From contig NZ_JAOPWB010000137.1 in the NCBI RefSeq assembly GCF_025965855.1, positions 1-64,000 on the forward strand: a stretch of DNA of 64,000 nucleotides, in the 5' to 3' direction. The DNA comes from Mycobacterium sp. (GTDB lineage: Bacteria > Actinomycetota > Actinomycetes > Mycobacteriales > Mycobacteriaceae). The first letter of the stretch is position 1. Every line of letters starts with the position of its first letter. Below are positions 8,938 through 16,955 of this stretch, one piece after another. The notes below the pieces were generated by a model. The model did not search any database, had not been told where the DNA came from, and saw only the letters and a program-made list of their open reading frames with translations. The position numbers and the translations under genes were made by a program.

Positions 8938-9423
8938 TCAGGCGAGCGCTGACCGGCGTCCGGCCAGCCGTCGCTCGGCATAGGCGCGCCCCCGGCCAGC
9001 ATCGCCCAGCACGAAGCCGGCGATGTCGGCCAGCCTCGCGATGCGTCCGCCACCGCCCCAGGTACCGTCGGGAATCTCGTTGGCAAATACCCAAATACGC
9101 AACGGGTCGCGGTGGTAACGCCCATCCTCGGCATCCAGGATTGCGTCGGTGACGGCGGCGACCATGCTCGCACGACGCTCGTCATCGAACTGACCCTCCG
9201 GCACCGACGCGATCACCCGATAGTGCGGCGCCGCGGGCTCTTCGCCAGCGTGCAGCACGGCCGCGGGCCGGTGCAGCCACACCTTGGCCAGCGCCCGAGC
9301 CGCCGGATTGGCCGGGTCCGCCCCCTCGTGTTCAAGCAGTACGTCGGTCAGCCGGACAAGCAGCGCTCTTTCCGCCTCGGCAGGGAGCGCACCCTCGGGA
9401 ATGTATGCGTCGAGCATGGGCAT
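8938..9423 (-). CDS. Tautomerase-superfamily protein
   Basis: A 161-residue protein starting MPMLDAYIPEGAL. After Met removal the N-terminal Pro would be the catalytic base of the 4-oxalocrotonate tautomerase superfamily. Length and a second PHYRVIASVPEG strand suggest a fused pair of the beta-alpha-beta units. The frame runs 33 codons further upstream, but the chosen ATG gives Pro-1 and has GGAGG at good spacing. Divergent from the HxlR regulator, which probably controls it. Confidence 0.83.
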   Translation of the reverse strand: MPMLDAYIPEGALPAEAERALLVRLTDVLLEHEGADPANPAARALAKVWLHRPAAVLHAGEEPAAPHYRVIASVPEGQFDDERRASMVAAVTDAILDAEDGRYHRDPLRIWVFANEIPDGTWGGGGRIARLADIAGFVLGDAGRGRAYAERRLAGRRSALA

Positions 9424-9511
9424 ATCAGGACCTCCAGTTCGTCGGCAAAGCTCTGAATTTACTTTCACAACGCAGCCTATCGAGTCCTGAGTTGCAAAGT
9501 CAAACCCTGCT

Positions 9512-10003
9512 ATGCTGAGCATTGTGTTTGCATCCCGAGACAGCTACAGCGCCGAAAACTGCTCCGTGAAGCGCGCGCTCGACATCGTCGGAGAGAAGTG
9601 GACGCTGCTGGTGCTGCGGGAAGCCTTCTACGGAGCACGGCGCTTCGAGCAGTTCCAGGCCCACGTCGGATGCGCCCGCAACCTGCTCAGCGAACGGCTC
9701 AACACCCTGGTCGAAGCGGGGGTGATGCAGCGTGTTCCTTACCGTGAACCCGGCCAACGCGAACGCCACGAATACCGCCTGACCGATAAGGGTCTCGACC
9801 TGCTGCCCGCCGTTATCGCGCTGATGCGGTGGGGCGACCGCTGGGAGGCCGACCCCGAGGGCCCGGCCGTTGAGATCGTTCACCGCGATTGCGGACGGCC
9901 CGTGGACCTGATGCTGCGCTGCAGTCGCGACGACGTCCCGCTCGGCGCGCGAGACGTTCAGCCCAAGCCTGGCCCCGGAGCCCGCGCCGTGCAGTCCGTG
10001 TAG
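9512..10003 (+). CDS. HxlR-family transcriptional regulator
   Basis: Winged-helix regulator with the HxlR hallmarks: NCSVKRALDIVGEKWTLLVLREAF with an early Cys, NLLSERLNTLVEAGVM as recognition helix, and RHEYRLTDKGLDLLPV in the wing. About 160 residues, normal for the family plus a short tail. The ATG used has no ribosome-binding site. A GTG four codons later sits about 7 bases after a TATGCT -10-like box and could be a leaderless start. Likely represses the divergent tautomerase gene and itself; HxlR proteins often sense reactive aldehydes or quinones. Confidence 0.88.
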   Translation: MLSIVFASRDSYSAENCSVKRALDIVGEKWTLLVLREAFYGARRFEQFQAHVGCARNLLSERLNTLVEAGVMQRVPYREPGQRERHEYRLTDKGLDLLPAVIALMRWGDRWEADPEGPAVEIVHRDCGRPVDLMLRCSRDDVPLGARDVQPKPGPGARAVQSV

Positions 10004-10042
10004 CATCACGCGCTCGCACTGAACACGTTGTGGTGCAGGGCT

Positions 10043-10990
10043 TTAACCGAGCAGAGCGAGGTCTTTTGGCAGCTCGTCGCTCAGCACGGCCTGGGCGAGC
10101 AACTCGCCGAGCAGGGGACCGAACTTCATGAGGTTGCTGCCGACGAAGGCGACGACGCGGCCCCGCCGAGCCACCGTCCAGCCGTCGCCGCCCGAGTCCA
10201 ACCACGGGGCGCGAACCGTCACGCAGTCCACCTGATCCACGGGCGACAGGGACGGGAACAGCGCGCGCACGGTCGCGGGGTTGTGCACCTCCTGCCCGAA
10301 GGCCCAGCGACCCGTGCTGCCCAGCGGCAACCCGTAGCCCTCGGGCGCGGAAAGGCATGCGGCGCCGGTCGCTTCGGCGCCATCGTAGGTGAAGCGGGTG
10401 TGCGGGGCGAACTCGACGCCGAGCGGGCCGAAGAGGGCCGGCGTCTGGACACCGGCGCAGATGAGCACGCGGTCCGCGCGTACGACCGTGCCGTCTCCAA
10501 GCGTCGTCACGCCGTCGTCGGCGACCGACACGACCTCGTCGCGTTTGATGACCGCACGCCGCGCCAGGGCATCGAGCGCGCGGCGGATGCGCAGGCTGCC
10601 GCCCAGCGGGTCGAACACTCCGAATTCCCACGGCGCGGCCAGGAACGGGATTCGCGCCGTGATTTCCGATCGGTTAAGCCAGGAGTAAGCGGCGCCGGCA
10701 TCGTCCATTGCGGCCGCGGTGTCGGACGCGCCGGCGGCGATGAAGCCTTCCGTGCCAAGCAGGCGCCCGGCGCCGAATTCGGCCTCCCAGCGCCGCCATC
10801 CGCCGCGCGCTCTCATAGCGAGCCTGCACAACGTCGGGCGCCGATGCGCGATGCGGAAGATCCGTGCCAGTCCCGCGGATTGCTCGGCGAACGGCCGGCC
10901 CCGTTCGAGCACAACCGGATTCTCGCCGCGGCGCGACAACTCGTAGGAGGCCGCCAGCCCGCAGATCCCCGCGCCGACGATGACGATCAT
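10043..10990 (-). CDS. FAD-dependent oxidoreductase (DAO/SoxA-like)
   Basis: A 315-residue flavoprotein of the D-amino-acid oxidase/sarcosine oxidase family. Rossmann FAD motif VIVGAGICGLAASYELSRRG at the N-terminus, with GDGTVVRADRVLICAG in the middle and a C-terminal FVGSNLMKFGPLLGELLAQ that closes the FAD site. Substrate probably a secondary or tertiary amine, not determined. The listed frame starts 109 codons earlier inside the neighbouring gene; the ATG used gives the Rossmann N-terminus. It follows the Eis-like gene by 2 bases, so they are co-translated. Confidence 0.88.
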   Translation of the reverse strand: MIVIVGAGICGLAASYELSRRGENPVVLERGRPFAEQSAGLARIFRIAHRRPTLCRLAMRARGGWRRWEAEFGAGRLLGTEGFIAAGASDTAAAMDDAGAAYSWLNRSEITARIPFLAAPWEFGVFDPLGGSLRIRRALDALARRAVIKRDEVVSVADDGVTTLGDGTVVRADRVLICAGVQTPALFGPLGVEFAPHTRFTYDGAEATGAACLSAPEGYGLPLGSTGRWAFGQEVHNPATVRALFPSLSPVDQVDCVTVRAPWLDSGGDGWTVARRGRVVAFVGSNLMKFGPLLGELLAQAVLSDELPKDLALLG

Positions 10991-10992
10991 CG

Positions 10993-12210
10993 CTAGAAGA
11001 AGAATCCGGCGTGCGGCGCTTCGGGCACCGCGAACAGGCGATCGGCGAGGGCAAGCGTCGCCGGATCGTCGGCCCGTGCCAGCCCGGCGGCGGCCAGGCC
11101 GCGCCAGGTCGCGCCGCCGAGCAGCACCGCGCCTAGGGCTTCGACGCCGGTGTGCAGCTGGGCGCGTCGGTCCGTCGGTTCCGCGCCCTCGGCGGTGACG
11201 GTGAAGCTCGCCGAATTGTCCGGCAACAGCGGGTCGTCGACGGCGATGGTCACCGCGCCGTCCCCAACGTATCCGCGTGCGGCCAGCGCCTTTCGCGCAT
11301 CGACGACGCGAAGCCACGTTTCGTCGTGCACCGCGCTCACCCGCGCGGCTCGCCGATCGACGAGCAGCCAGGGCAGCGGATCGTCGATGGGAAGCATCCA
11401 GAAGACCACGCGGTCAATAAGATCCAGCTCGAGCAGGAAACGCAGCAGCCCGACGTAGGCCTCCATGGTGGGCGCGAAGAAGTCCTCGACCGCGATGGTG
11501 CGCTGGTCGCTGACGAACCACGCCTCGGTGTCGACGGGGCGGTAGCGAGCGAATCCGGACTCTGATCCCACTTCGCCGTGCACCGCGACATACGAAGGGC
11601 CCGGCGAGGATTCGGTACGCATCCGCAAGCCCTGCCACCACACCCCCGGGCGGTCGATGGTTCCCGGGCGGGACGGACGATTCTCGGCGTAGATCCGGGG
11701 CAGGACGTCCCACGCTTCGCTCCCCTCCAGCAGTCGCACCGGACCGCCGGCGCCGATGTCGGGGCGCAGCGCCGCCCTCGCCGTTTGGACCTCTACGGTG
11801 TGCGATGAACTCGCCACACCGTAGCCATAGCGCTCGTAGATGATCGCCTCCGATGCGCGCAGCGTTGCGACCACCTCATCGCGTGCGACGATGTCGCGCA
11901 ACTGATGATGTATCAGGTCGGTGGCGATGCCTTTTCGGGTGAACGACGGCAGCACCCCGATGTGGGTCACCGCGGCATGGCCCACGATCGCCCCGCCGGG
12001 AAGAGTCAATCCGCTCGTCGCCGCGTCGGCGGTGCCAACGAGTTGCCCTCCGACGAAAGCCCCGATCGTGCGGCCGGGTTCGAGCAGCTCGGTGATCTGC
12101 CCGGGCGCCAGGTTCGCCAGCGGGGGAAACCCGACCATGGCGGCGCGAAACACGTTCGCCGCGGCGATGAGGTCGTCCTCGCTGTCGAGCACACGGATGT
12201 CGGTGGTCAT
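10993..12210 (-). CDS. Eis-like GNAT N-acetyltransferase
   Basis: A 405-residue acetyl-CoA-dependent acetyltransferase with the Eis architecture: an N-terminal GNAT domain with acetyl-CoA loop VLPSFTRKGIATDLIHHQL and ERYGYGVAS, a second degenerate GNAT domain, and an SCP2-like C-terminal domain (FTVTAEGAEPTDRRAQLHTGVEALGAVLLG). The C-terminus ends HAGFFF; in Eis the terminal carboxylate serves in catalysis. Eis proteins acetylate aminoglycosides or protein lysines, so this may be Eis or a close paralogue. The true start is the ATG before TTDIRVLD, 97 codons inside the listed frame. Confidence 0.85.
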   Translation of the reverse strand: MTTDIRVLDSEDDLIAAANVFRAAMVGFPPLANLAPGQITELLEPGRTIGAFVGGQLVGTADAATSGLTLPGGAIVGHAAVTHIGVLPSFTRKGIATDLIHHQLRDIVARDEVVATLRASEAIIYERYGYGVASSSHTVEVQTARAALRPDIGAGGPVRLLEGSEAWDVLPRIYAENRPSRPGTIDRPGVWWQGLRMRTESSPGPSYVAVHGEVGSESGFARYRPVDTEAWFVSDQRTIAVEDFFAPTMEAYVGLLRFLLELDLIDRVVFWMLPIDDPLPWLLVDRRAARVSAVHDETWLRVVDARKALAARGYVGDGAVTIAVDDPLLPDNSASFTVTAEGAEPTDRRAQLHTGVEALGAVLLGGATWRGLAAAGLARADDPATLALADRLFAVPEAPHAGFFF

Positions 12211-12242
12211 CCCGCCATCATGTCTCAGCTGACGCCGAAGCT

Positions 12243-13454
12243 CTAACGAATCGGCAGGCCGGTCAGCGCCCGCGAAATGACGAGGCGCTGAATCTCGCTC
12301 GTTCCCTCGAAGATGGTGAAGATCTTGGCGTCGCGGTGCATCCGCTCCACGGGGTAGTCGCGGGTATACCCGTTGCCGCCCAGGATCTGGATGGCCTCGT
12401 CGGTCACATAGACCGCGGTCTCGCTGGCCACCAGCTTGGCCATCGAGCCCTCCGCTGAGTCGAAGCTCTGATTGTTGCGCGCCATCCAGCCGGCCCGCCA
12501 CACCAGCATGCGCGCCGCGTCGATGCGGCTCTTCATATCCGCCAGCTTGAACGCGATCGCCTGGAATTCGCCGATCTTGTGCCCGAATTGCTCGCGCTGG
12601 CAGGCGTATTCGAGGGCGTATTCATACGCGGCCCGGGCCACCCCGACGGCCATCGCACCGACCGTGGGCCTGGTGCGCTCGAAGGTTTTCATCGCGGCCT
12701 GCCCGCGCGACGAGGCGCCGGACTTGACCCGGGCGATGCGCTCCTCGAACTTCTCCCGGCCGCCGAGAATCGTGTCCTCGGGCAGCCGGACGTTGTCCAG
12801 CACCACCTCGGCGGTATGCGACGCACGGATCCCGTGCTTTTTGAATTTTTGGCCTTGGGTCAGCCCGTGGGTCCCCGGAGGGATGACAAACGTGGCCTGA
12901 CCACGGGTGCCGAGCTCGGGATAGACCGAGGCCACCACGATGTGCACGTTGGCGATGCCGCCATTTGTCGCCCATGTCTTGGTGCCGTTGAGGACCCATT
13001 CGCCGGCCGCCTCGTCATAGCGTGCACGAGTGCGGATGGCGCCGACGTCAGATCCCGCGTCGGGCTCGGAGGAACAGAACGCGCCGAGTTTGGGTTCGTC
13101 GGGCGTACCGAACATCTCGGGAAGCCAGCGGCCCAGCTGTTCCGGAGTTCCGTTGCCCGCCAACGCCGCCGCGGCCAGACCGGTAGCCAGGATGGACAGG
13201 GCGATGCCGGCGTCACCCCAAAACATCTCCTCGAACGTGGTGAGAAAGCCCAGCCCCGTCGGCTCGGCCGCCTGTTGCGCGAAGAAGTCGGGGGAGTACA
13301 GGCCGACCTTCGCGGCCTCCTGGATCACGGGCCACGGAGTTTCCTCCCGCTCATCCCATTCCGAGGCGGCGGGGCGGATCACCTCGGCTGAAAACTTGTG
13401 CACCCAATCGCGCACCTCGATTACGTCGTCGCTCAGTTGCAGTGAGAATGTCAC
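12243..13454 (-). CDS. Acyl-CoA dehydrogenase (FadE family)
   Basis: A 403-residue flavoenzyme introducing an alpha,beta double bond into an acyl-CoA. Visible elements: FAD-binding [19 protein letters not shown] and [14 protein letters not shown] in the middle domain, [18 protein letters not shown] in the C-terminal helical domain, and the catalytic Glu in IFEGTSEIQ with [19 protein letters not shown] before it. Length is normal. It overlaps the upstream TetR gene by 4 bases (ATGA), so the regulator and enzyme are one operon. Confidence 0.93.
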   Translation of the reverse strand: MTFSLQLSDDVIEVRDWVHKFSAEVIRPAASEWDEREETPWPVIQEAAKVGLYSPDFFAQQAAEPTGLGFLTTFEEMFWGDAGIALSILATGLAAAALAGNGTPEQLGRWLPEMFGTPDEPKLGAFCSSEPDAGSDVGAIRTRARYDEAAGEWVLNGTKTWATNGGIANVHIVVASVYPELGTRGQATFVIPPGTHGLTQGQKFKKHGIRASHTAEVVLDNVRLPEDTILGGREKFEERIARVKSGASSRGQAAMKTFERTRPTVGAMAVGVARAAYEYALEYACQREQFGHKIGEFQAIAFKLADMKSRIDAARMLVWRAGWMARNNQSFDSAEGSMAKLVASETAVYVTDEAIQILGGNGYTRDYPVERMHRDAKIFTIFEGTSEIQRLVISRALTGLPIR

Positions 13455-14113
13455 GGCTTGACTCCTGAAATAGGTTGCTGGTCAGTGGTTTTAGGATTGC
13501 GATATTGCCTGAGGACGCTGAGCGTTTGGTTCACCCACGCCTCGATGTAGCGGCCTTCGGCGATATTGCCGGGCAAACGCCCGGTCAGCGCCTGCAGTGT
13601 CGCGGCGTAGGACAACGAGCCGATCGCCACGGCCGCGGCCGCCGTGGGATCGGGTATGTGTGTCCGGCCGGACAGATTCAACGCGGCCAGTTCGTCGGCG
13701 AACCGCTGATAGGCGTTGTCGGTGATGACCTGCCATGTTTTCTCGTCGAGATCGCCGAGCTCATCGGGCTCGCGCAGCATGACCTTGAGCAAATCCTCGC
13801 CCTGTTTGAGGTTGTTCCAGATCAGCTGGCCCGCGGTGCGCACCGCCTGCTCGACACTGCCGGGCTCTCCAGCGTCGAACTGCTCCCGGGCCGCCACGAT
13901 GCTGTCGATCCGGTGCGCGACGGCGGCCTCCAACAGCTCTCGCTTGGAGCCGAAGTGCTTGTAGAGCGCACCCGACCCCGGCGCCAGGCCGGATGCCCGC
14001 TGGATGTCGGCAACCGAGGTCGCCGCGTAACCCTTGTCGGCGAAGAGCCTCAGCGCTTCGCCCAGCAGCCGGTCACGTCCCGAAGGTTGCACGGTGAGAG
14101 AGTACTCACTCAC
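13451..14113 (-). CDS. TetR-family regulator of the acyl-CoA dehydrogenase operon
   Basis: N-terminal TetR helix-turn-helix ([42 protein letters not shown]) followed by a variable ligand domain; 220 residues. The distal GTG lies within an inverted repeat that is probably its operator. The GTG seven codons later (before [10 protein letters not shown]) would put that repeat just upstream and is a real alternative start. First gene of a two-gene operon with the FadE-type enzyme, so it probably autoregulates in response to an acyl-CoA. Confidence 0.88.
   Translation of the reverse strand: MSEYSLTVQPSGRDRLLGEALRLFADKGYAATSVADIQRASGLAPGSGALYKHFGSKRELLEAAVAHRIDSIVAAREQFDAGEPGSVEQAVRTAGQLIWNNLKQGEDLLKVMLREPDELGDLDEKTWQVITDNAYQRFADELAALNLSGRTHIPDPTAAAAVAIGSLSYAATLQALTGRLPGNIAEGRYIEAWVNQTLSVLRQYRNPKTTDQQPISGVKP
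14094..14113. promoter_or_regulatory. Probable TetR operator overlapping the TetR start
   Basis: GTGAG and CTCAC half-sites flank a central AGTACT, giving a near-palindrome of 20 bases typical in form of TetR operators. It covers the first codons of the upstream start, which supports autoregulation and either a leaderless message or the internal start. Confidence 0.5.
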
Positions 14114-14810
14114 CTAGGCGGAAGCCAAATCAGTGTGGCGCACTTCACAGACCGCTCGTTGAAACACTGGTGCGGCGCGCGCCCACCGGGTTGCCCGCAT
14201 CCGAACGCCCCAATTACCTTTCACCACAGGGGCCGGGAATTCTCAGCCGACGAAATAAGCCGGCAGTTGCATAAATGCCTAAGCCCCAACGCGTTACGTA
14301 GACGCTAGTGCCGCAGATGGCGGAATGCCCAGCCAACACCTAACCGGAAGCGAGCAATGCAGCACGCCGGAGAACCCCGCAAGCACGGCGCCGCTCGCGG
14401 CCAGGTTTCACGAAAGCACCGGCTGCGCTCGATGATTCGGAGCGACCTGCCAACATCGCTGGTCGTTTTCCTGATTGCGCTGCCGGCATGGTGCAGGTCC
14501 ACGGCGTGATCGAGCCGGACGGACCCCGCCGGTCCGACGGTAGGCCGGCAAACGCTGAGCGCCGCGGTGTCGGGCTGACCTTGGTCGACACCAAGACGGT
14601 GACCTCCCAAGGGAGCTGACCGCCGCGCCGCCGTCGGTTGACCCGCGCGTGTGAACCGCTAACCTCAGACATCGCGCCTATATCCTGAGCTCGTTGGCCA
14701 AGCCGGGGGCGAACAGGGAAGGCAAGATGCCACAGAAACTCGCTGCGGGGGGCCGGCTGACCCACGGCCCGCGTGCGATGCTTCGGCAGCTGCCGCGGGC
14801 GGTATGAGTA
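14114..14810. other. Intergenic stretch without a recognised gene
   Basis: About 700 bases between the TetR gene and the PrrB-like kinase. Only short overlapping frames are present, none with a recognisable family, normal start signal or credible composition. No response-regulator coding sequence for the following kinase is found here. Confidence 0.6.
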
Positions 14811-16181
14811 ATGGCGACCGATATGCCCCTGTTTCACCATGTACAGCTGCCGATGAAGGTGCTGTCACTGCGCACCATCGTCATCGTCGCCGCGTTATCG
14901 GTGATCACGCTCGTCGTCCTTTTGGGCGCCTGGGTGTGGATCGGCGTCACCAACGATCAGTACAGCCAGCTCGACCGCCGGCTGGATTCGGTGAGCAGTT
15001 TGGGCGACATCAACACGCTGATCAACACCGGGCAGCTCGCCACTCCCGATCGGCCGACGCCGGACGGCAACCTGGTGCGCACCGCGCGCATCGGGGGTGT
15101 GACCGTGTCCGTTCCCGGCAATATCTCTCTGCCCCAACTCCCGAACGGATACGCGAACACCACCATCAACGGCGTGCAATACCGCGTCCGCACCTTCAGC
15201 GCGGGCCCCGCCTCCATCGCCCTCGCCGCGCCGCTGGCCGAGGCTCAACACCGGATCAACGAACTGCACCTGCGGGTATTGCTGATCTGCGGCAGCGTCA
15301 TCGGCGGCACGATCCTCGTCGGCTGGGTGATCTCGTTGATCATGGTCAATCCGTTCCTGCTGCTGGCCCAGCAGGCCCGCGCCATCAATGCTCAGTCCAG
15401 CCCCGACGAAGTCCAGGTTCGCGGCGTGCGTGAGGCCGTGGAAATCGCCGAAGCGGTCGAAGGCATGCTGGCCCGCATCGGCAACGAGCAACAGCGCACC
15501 AGGGCGGCGCTCGAGTCGGCCCGCGACTTCGCCGCCGTCGCGTCACACGAGCTGCGCACCCCGCTGACCGCCATGCGCACCAACCTAGAAGTGTTGTCCA
15601 CCTTGGAAATACCCCGCGAGCAGCGCCAAGAGGTAATCGGTGACGTCATACGCACCCAGAGTCGGATCGAAGCGACGCTGACGGCGCTCGAACGGCTGGC
15701 GCAGGGCGAACTGACCACCGTCGATGATTTTGCCCCCTTCGACATCACCGAACTTCTGGATCGTGCCGCGCACGACGCACTTCGGATATACCCCGACGTG
15801 CAGGTGTCGCTGGTACCGTCGCCAACGGTGCTGATGGTGGGGCTGCCGACCGGGCTGAGGCTGGTGATAGACAATGCCATCGCCAACGCCGTCAAGCACG
15901 GCAGCGCCAACGAAATCCGGCTCAACGTAAGCAGTTCCGGCGAAGGCGTGGAAATCGCTATCGACGACAATGGCAGCGGGGTGCCCGAAGCGGAACGCAC
16001 CGCGGTCTTCGAACGCTTCTCGCGCGGGTCGACCGCATCGCGCTCCGGGTCGGGGCTAGGGCTGGCCCTGGTCGCCCAGCAGGCCGAATTGCACGGCGGG
16101 AAAGCGTCCCTGCACTCCAGTCCGCTGGGCGGCACGCGCCTCCTGCTCCGGCTGGCCGGTGACGGGCGCGGGCCGGCGTGA
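14811..16181 (+). CDS. PrrB-like sensor histidine kinase, orphan
   Basis: Membrane sensor kinase of the PrrB type. N-terminal helix (VIVAALSVITLVVLLGAWVW), a short extracytoplasmic domain with ISLPQLPNGYANTTINGV, a second helix near residue 160, a HAMP-like linker, then HisKA with the phosphorylated His in SHELRTPLTAMRTNLEVLS and a complete ATPase domain (N-box DNAIANAVKHG, DDNGSGVP, RGSTASRSGSGLGLAL). The catalytic half is close to mycobacterial PrrB, which normally sits directly after prrA. Here no response regulator is adjacent, and the extracytoplasmic part differs. An internal ATG (MKVLSLRT) is an alternative start. Confidence 0.9.
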   Translation: MATDMPLFHHVQLPMKVLSLRTIVIVAALSVITLVVLLGAWVWIGVTNDQYSQLDRRLDSVSSLGDINTLINTGQLATPDRPTPDGNLVRTARIGGVTVSVPGNISLPQLPNGYANTTINGVQYRVRTFSAGPASIALAAPLAEAQHRINELHLRVLLICGSVIGGTILVGWVISLIMVNPFLLLAQQARAINAQSSPDEVQVRGVREAVEIAEAVEGMLARIGNEQQRTRAALESARDFAAVASHELRTPLTAMRTNLEVLSTLEIPREQRQEVIGDVIRTQSRIEATLTALERLAQGELTTVDDFAPFDITELLDRAAHDALRIYPDVQVSLVPSPTVLMVGLPTGLRLVIDNAIANAVKHGSANEIRLNVSSSGEGVEIAIDDNGSGVPEAERTAVFERFSRGSTASRSGSGLGLALVAQQAELHGGKASLHSSPLGGTRLLLRLAGDGRGPA

Positions 16182-16224
16182 AGGTGACCGTGCCGACGAA
16201 CCCGCGCCGTGGTTGGCTGATGCG

Positions 16225-16401
16225 ATGCTAGGCCACCTTGGCATCAACGTGCCGGATCTCCCAGCCGCGAAGCACTACTACGGCATGGTCATCCACCTCC
16301 CACAGCATTTTCCGCAGTACCCGGGGCACTACTACGCCACCTTTTGGTACGACCCGTTCGGTCTCAAGCTAGAGGCCGTGTGCCACCACGACCGCGACTA
16401 A
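16225..16401 (+). pseudogene. Glyoxalase/VOC-family protein with large internal deletion
   Basis: The first 19 residues (MLGHLGINVPDLPAAKHYY) are the start of a VOC/glyoxalase domain, and the last 30 or so (FPQYPGHYYATFWYDPFGLKLEAVCHHDRD) are the end of the same domain. The whole middle, expected to be some 70-80 residues, is missing, although the frame is kept. The remaining 58 residues cannot form the paired beta-alpha-beta-beta-beta units, and half of the metal ligands would be gone. I read it as an in-frame deletion relic, possibly still expressed. Confidence 0.7.
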
Positions 16402-16422
16402 GCGCCGCAGGTATCAGGCATC

Positions 16423-16451
16423 TTGACATGCATCAGGCAAGTTGATATCAC
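16423..16451 (+). promoter_or_regulatory. Probable SigA-type promoter of the Ddn-like gene
   Basis: TTGACA, 17 bases, TATCAC, placed about 50 bases before the ATG. The surrounding sequence also has nested inverted half-sites (TATCA and TTGATA outside, CTTG and CAAG inside), so a repressor could sit on the promoter. Confidence 0.5.
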
Positions 16452-16502
16452 TTAGGGAAAGCACCTCCACACGGATTCGCCAACGAGTTACCTGGGGACG
16501 CA

Positions 16503-16952
16503 ATGTCTGATCCCAAACCGCCAGCCTGGCTCAAGACGATGAACAAGGCCCTCATCGCGATGCAAAGCCTCGGTATCGCCACCGGGCCGATACGTGTGCT
16601 GACGGTGCCCGGCCGCAAGTCGGGTGAGCCGCGCAGCACGCCGGCCACCCCCTTCACGCTTGATGATGGCCTCTATGTCGTCGGTGGATATCCGCGGGCC
16701 GACTGGGTGCTCAACGCCCGTGCCGCCGGCACGGGAACCGTCACCCGGGGGCGCAAGGCGAAGCGCGTCACGTTCGTCGAGCTCACCGCGGACGAGGCCC
16801 GCCCGGTGCTCCGCGCTTTTCCTGACAAAGTGCCGAGGGGCGTCGGCTTTTTCAAGCGCTCGGGGCTGGTGCGGCAAGGAACCGCCGATGAGTTCGAGGC
16901 CCTTGCCGGCCGCTGCGCGGTGTTCCGGCTGGACGCGGTACCGGCATTCTGA
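16503..16952 (+). CDS. Deazaflavin (F420)-dependent nitroreductase-family protein (Ddn-like)
   Basis: A 149-residue split-barrel protein of the DUF385/Ddn family. Typical elements are VLTVPGRKSGEPRSTPATPF, which contacts F420, and YVVGGYPRADWVLNARAAGTGTVTRGRKA. Family members reduce quinones or nitro-compounds with reduced F420. The start ATG has CTGGGGA upstream. Convergent with the MmpL gene with only 3 bases between stops. Confidence 0.87.
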   Translation: MSDPKPPAWLKTMNKALIAMQSLGIATGPIRVLTVPGRKSGEPRSTPATPFTLDDGLYVVGGYPRADWVLNARAAGTGTVTRGRKAKRVTFVELTADEARPVLRAFPDKVPRGVGFFKRSGLVRQGTADEFEALAGRCAVFRLDAVPAF

Positions 16953-16955
16953 CAC

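Noticed and set aside
10018-10034. KstR-like site (AAC-AC-GTT) near the HxlR gene end
   Set aside because: The flanking T and A of the KstR consensus are missing, and it lies between converging genes, not at a promoter.
10991-11317. Upstream extension of the FAD oxidoreductase frame
   Set aside because: The extra 109 codons lie inside the Eis-like gene and are Arg-rich; the Rossmann N-terminus begins at the internal ATG.
14340-14840. 166-codon minus-strand frame in the gap before the PrrB-like kinase
   Set aside because: No recognisable domain, no start signal, and it overlaps the kinase start; composition is like other shadow frames.
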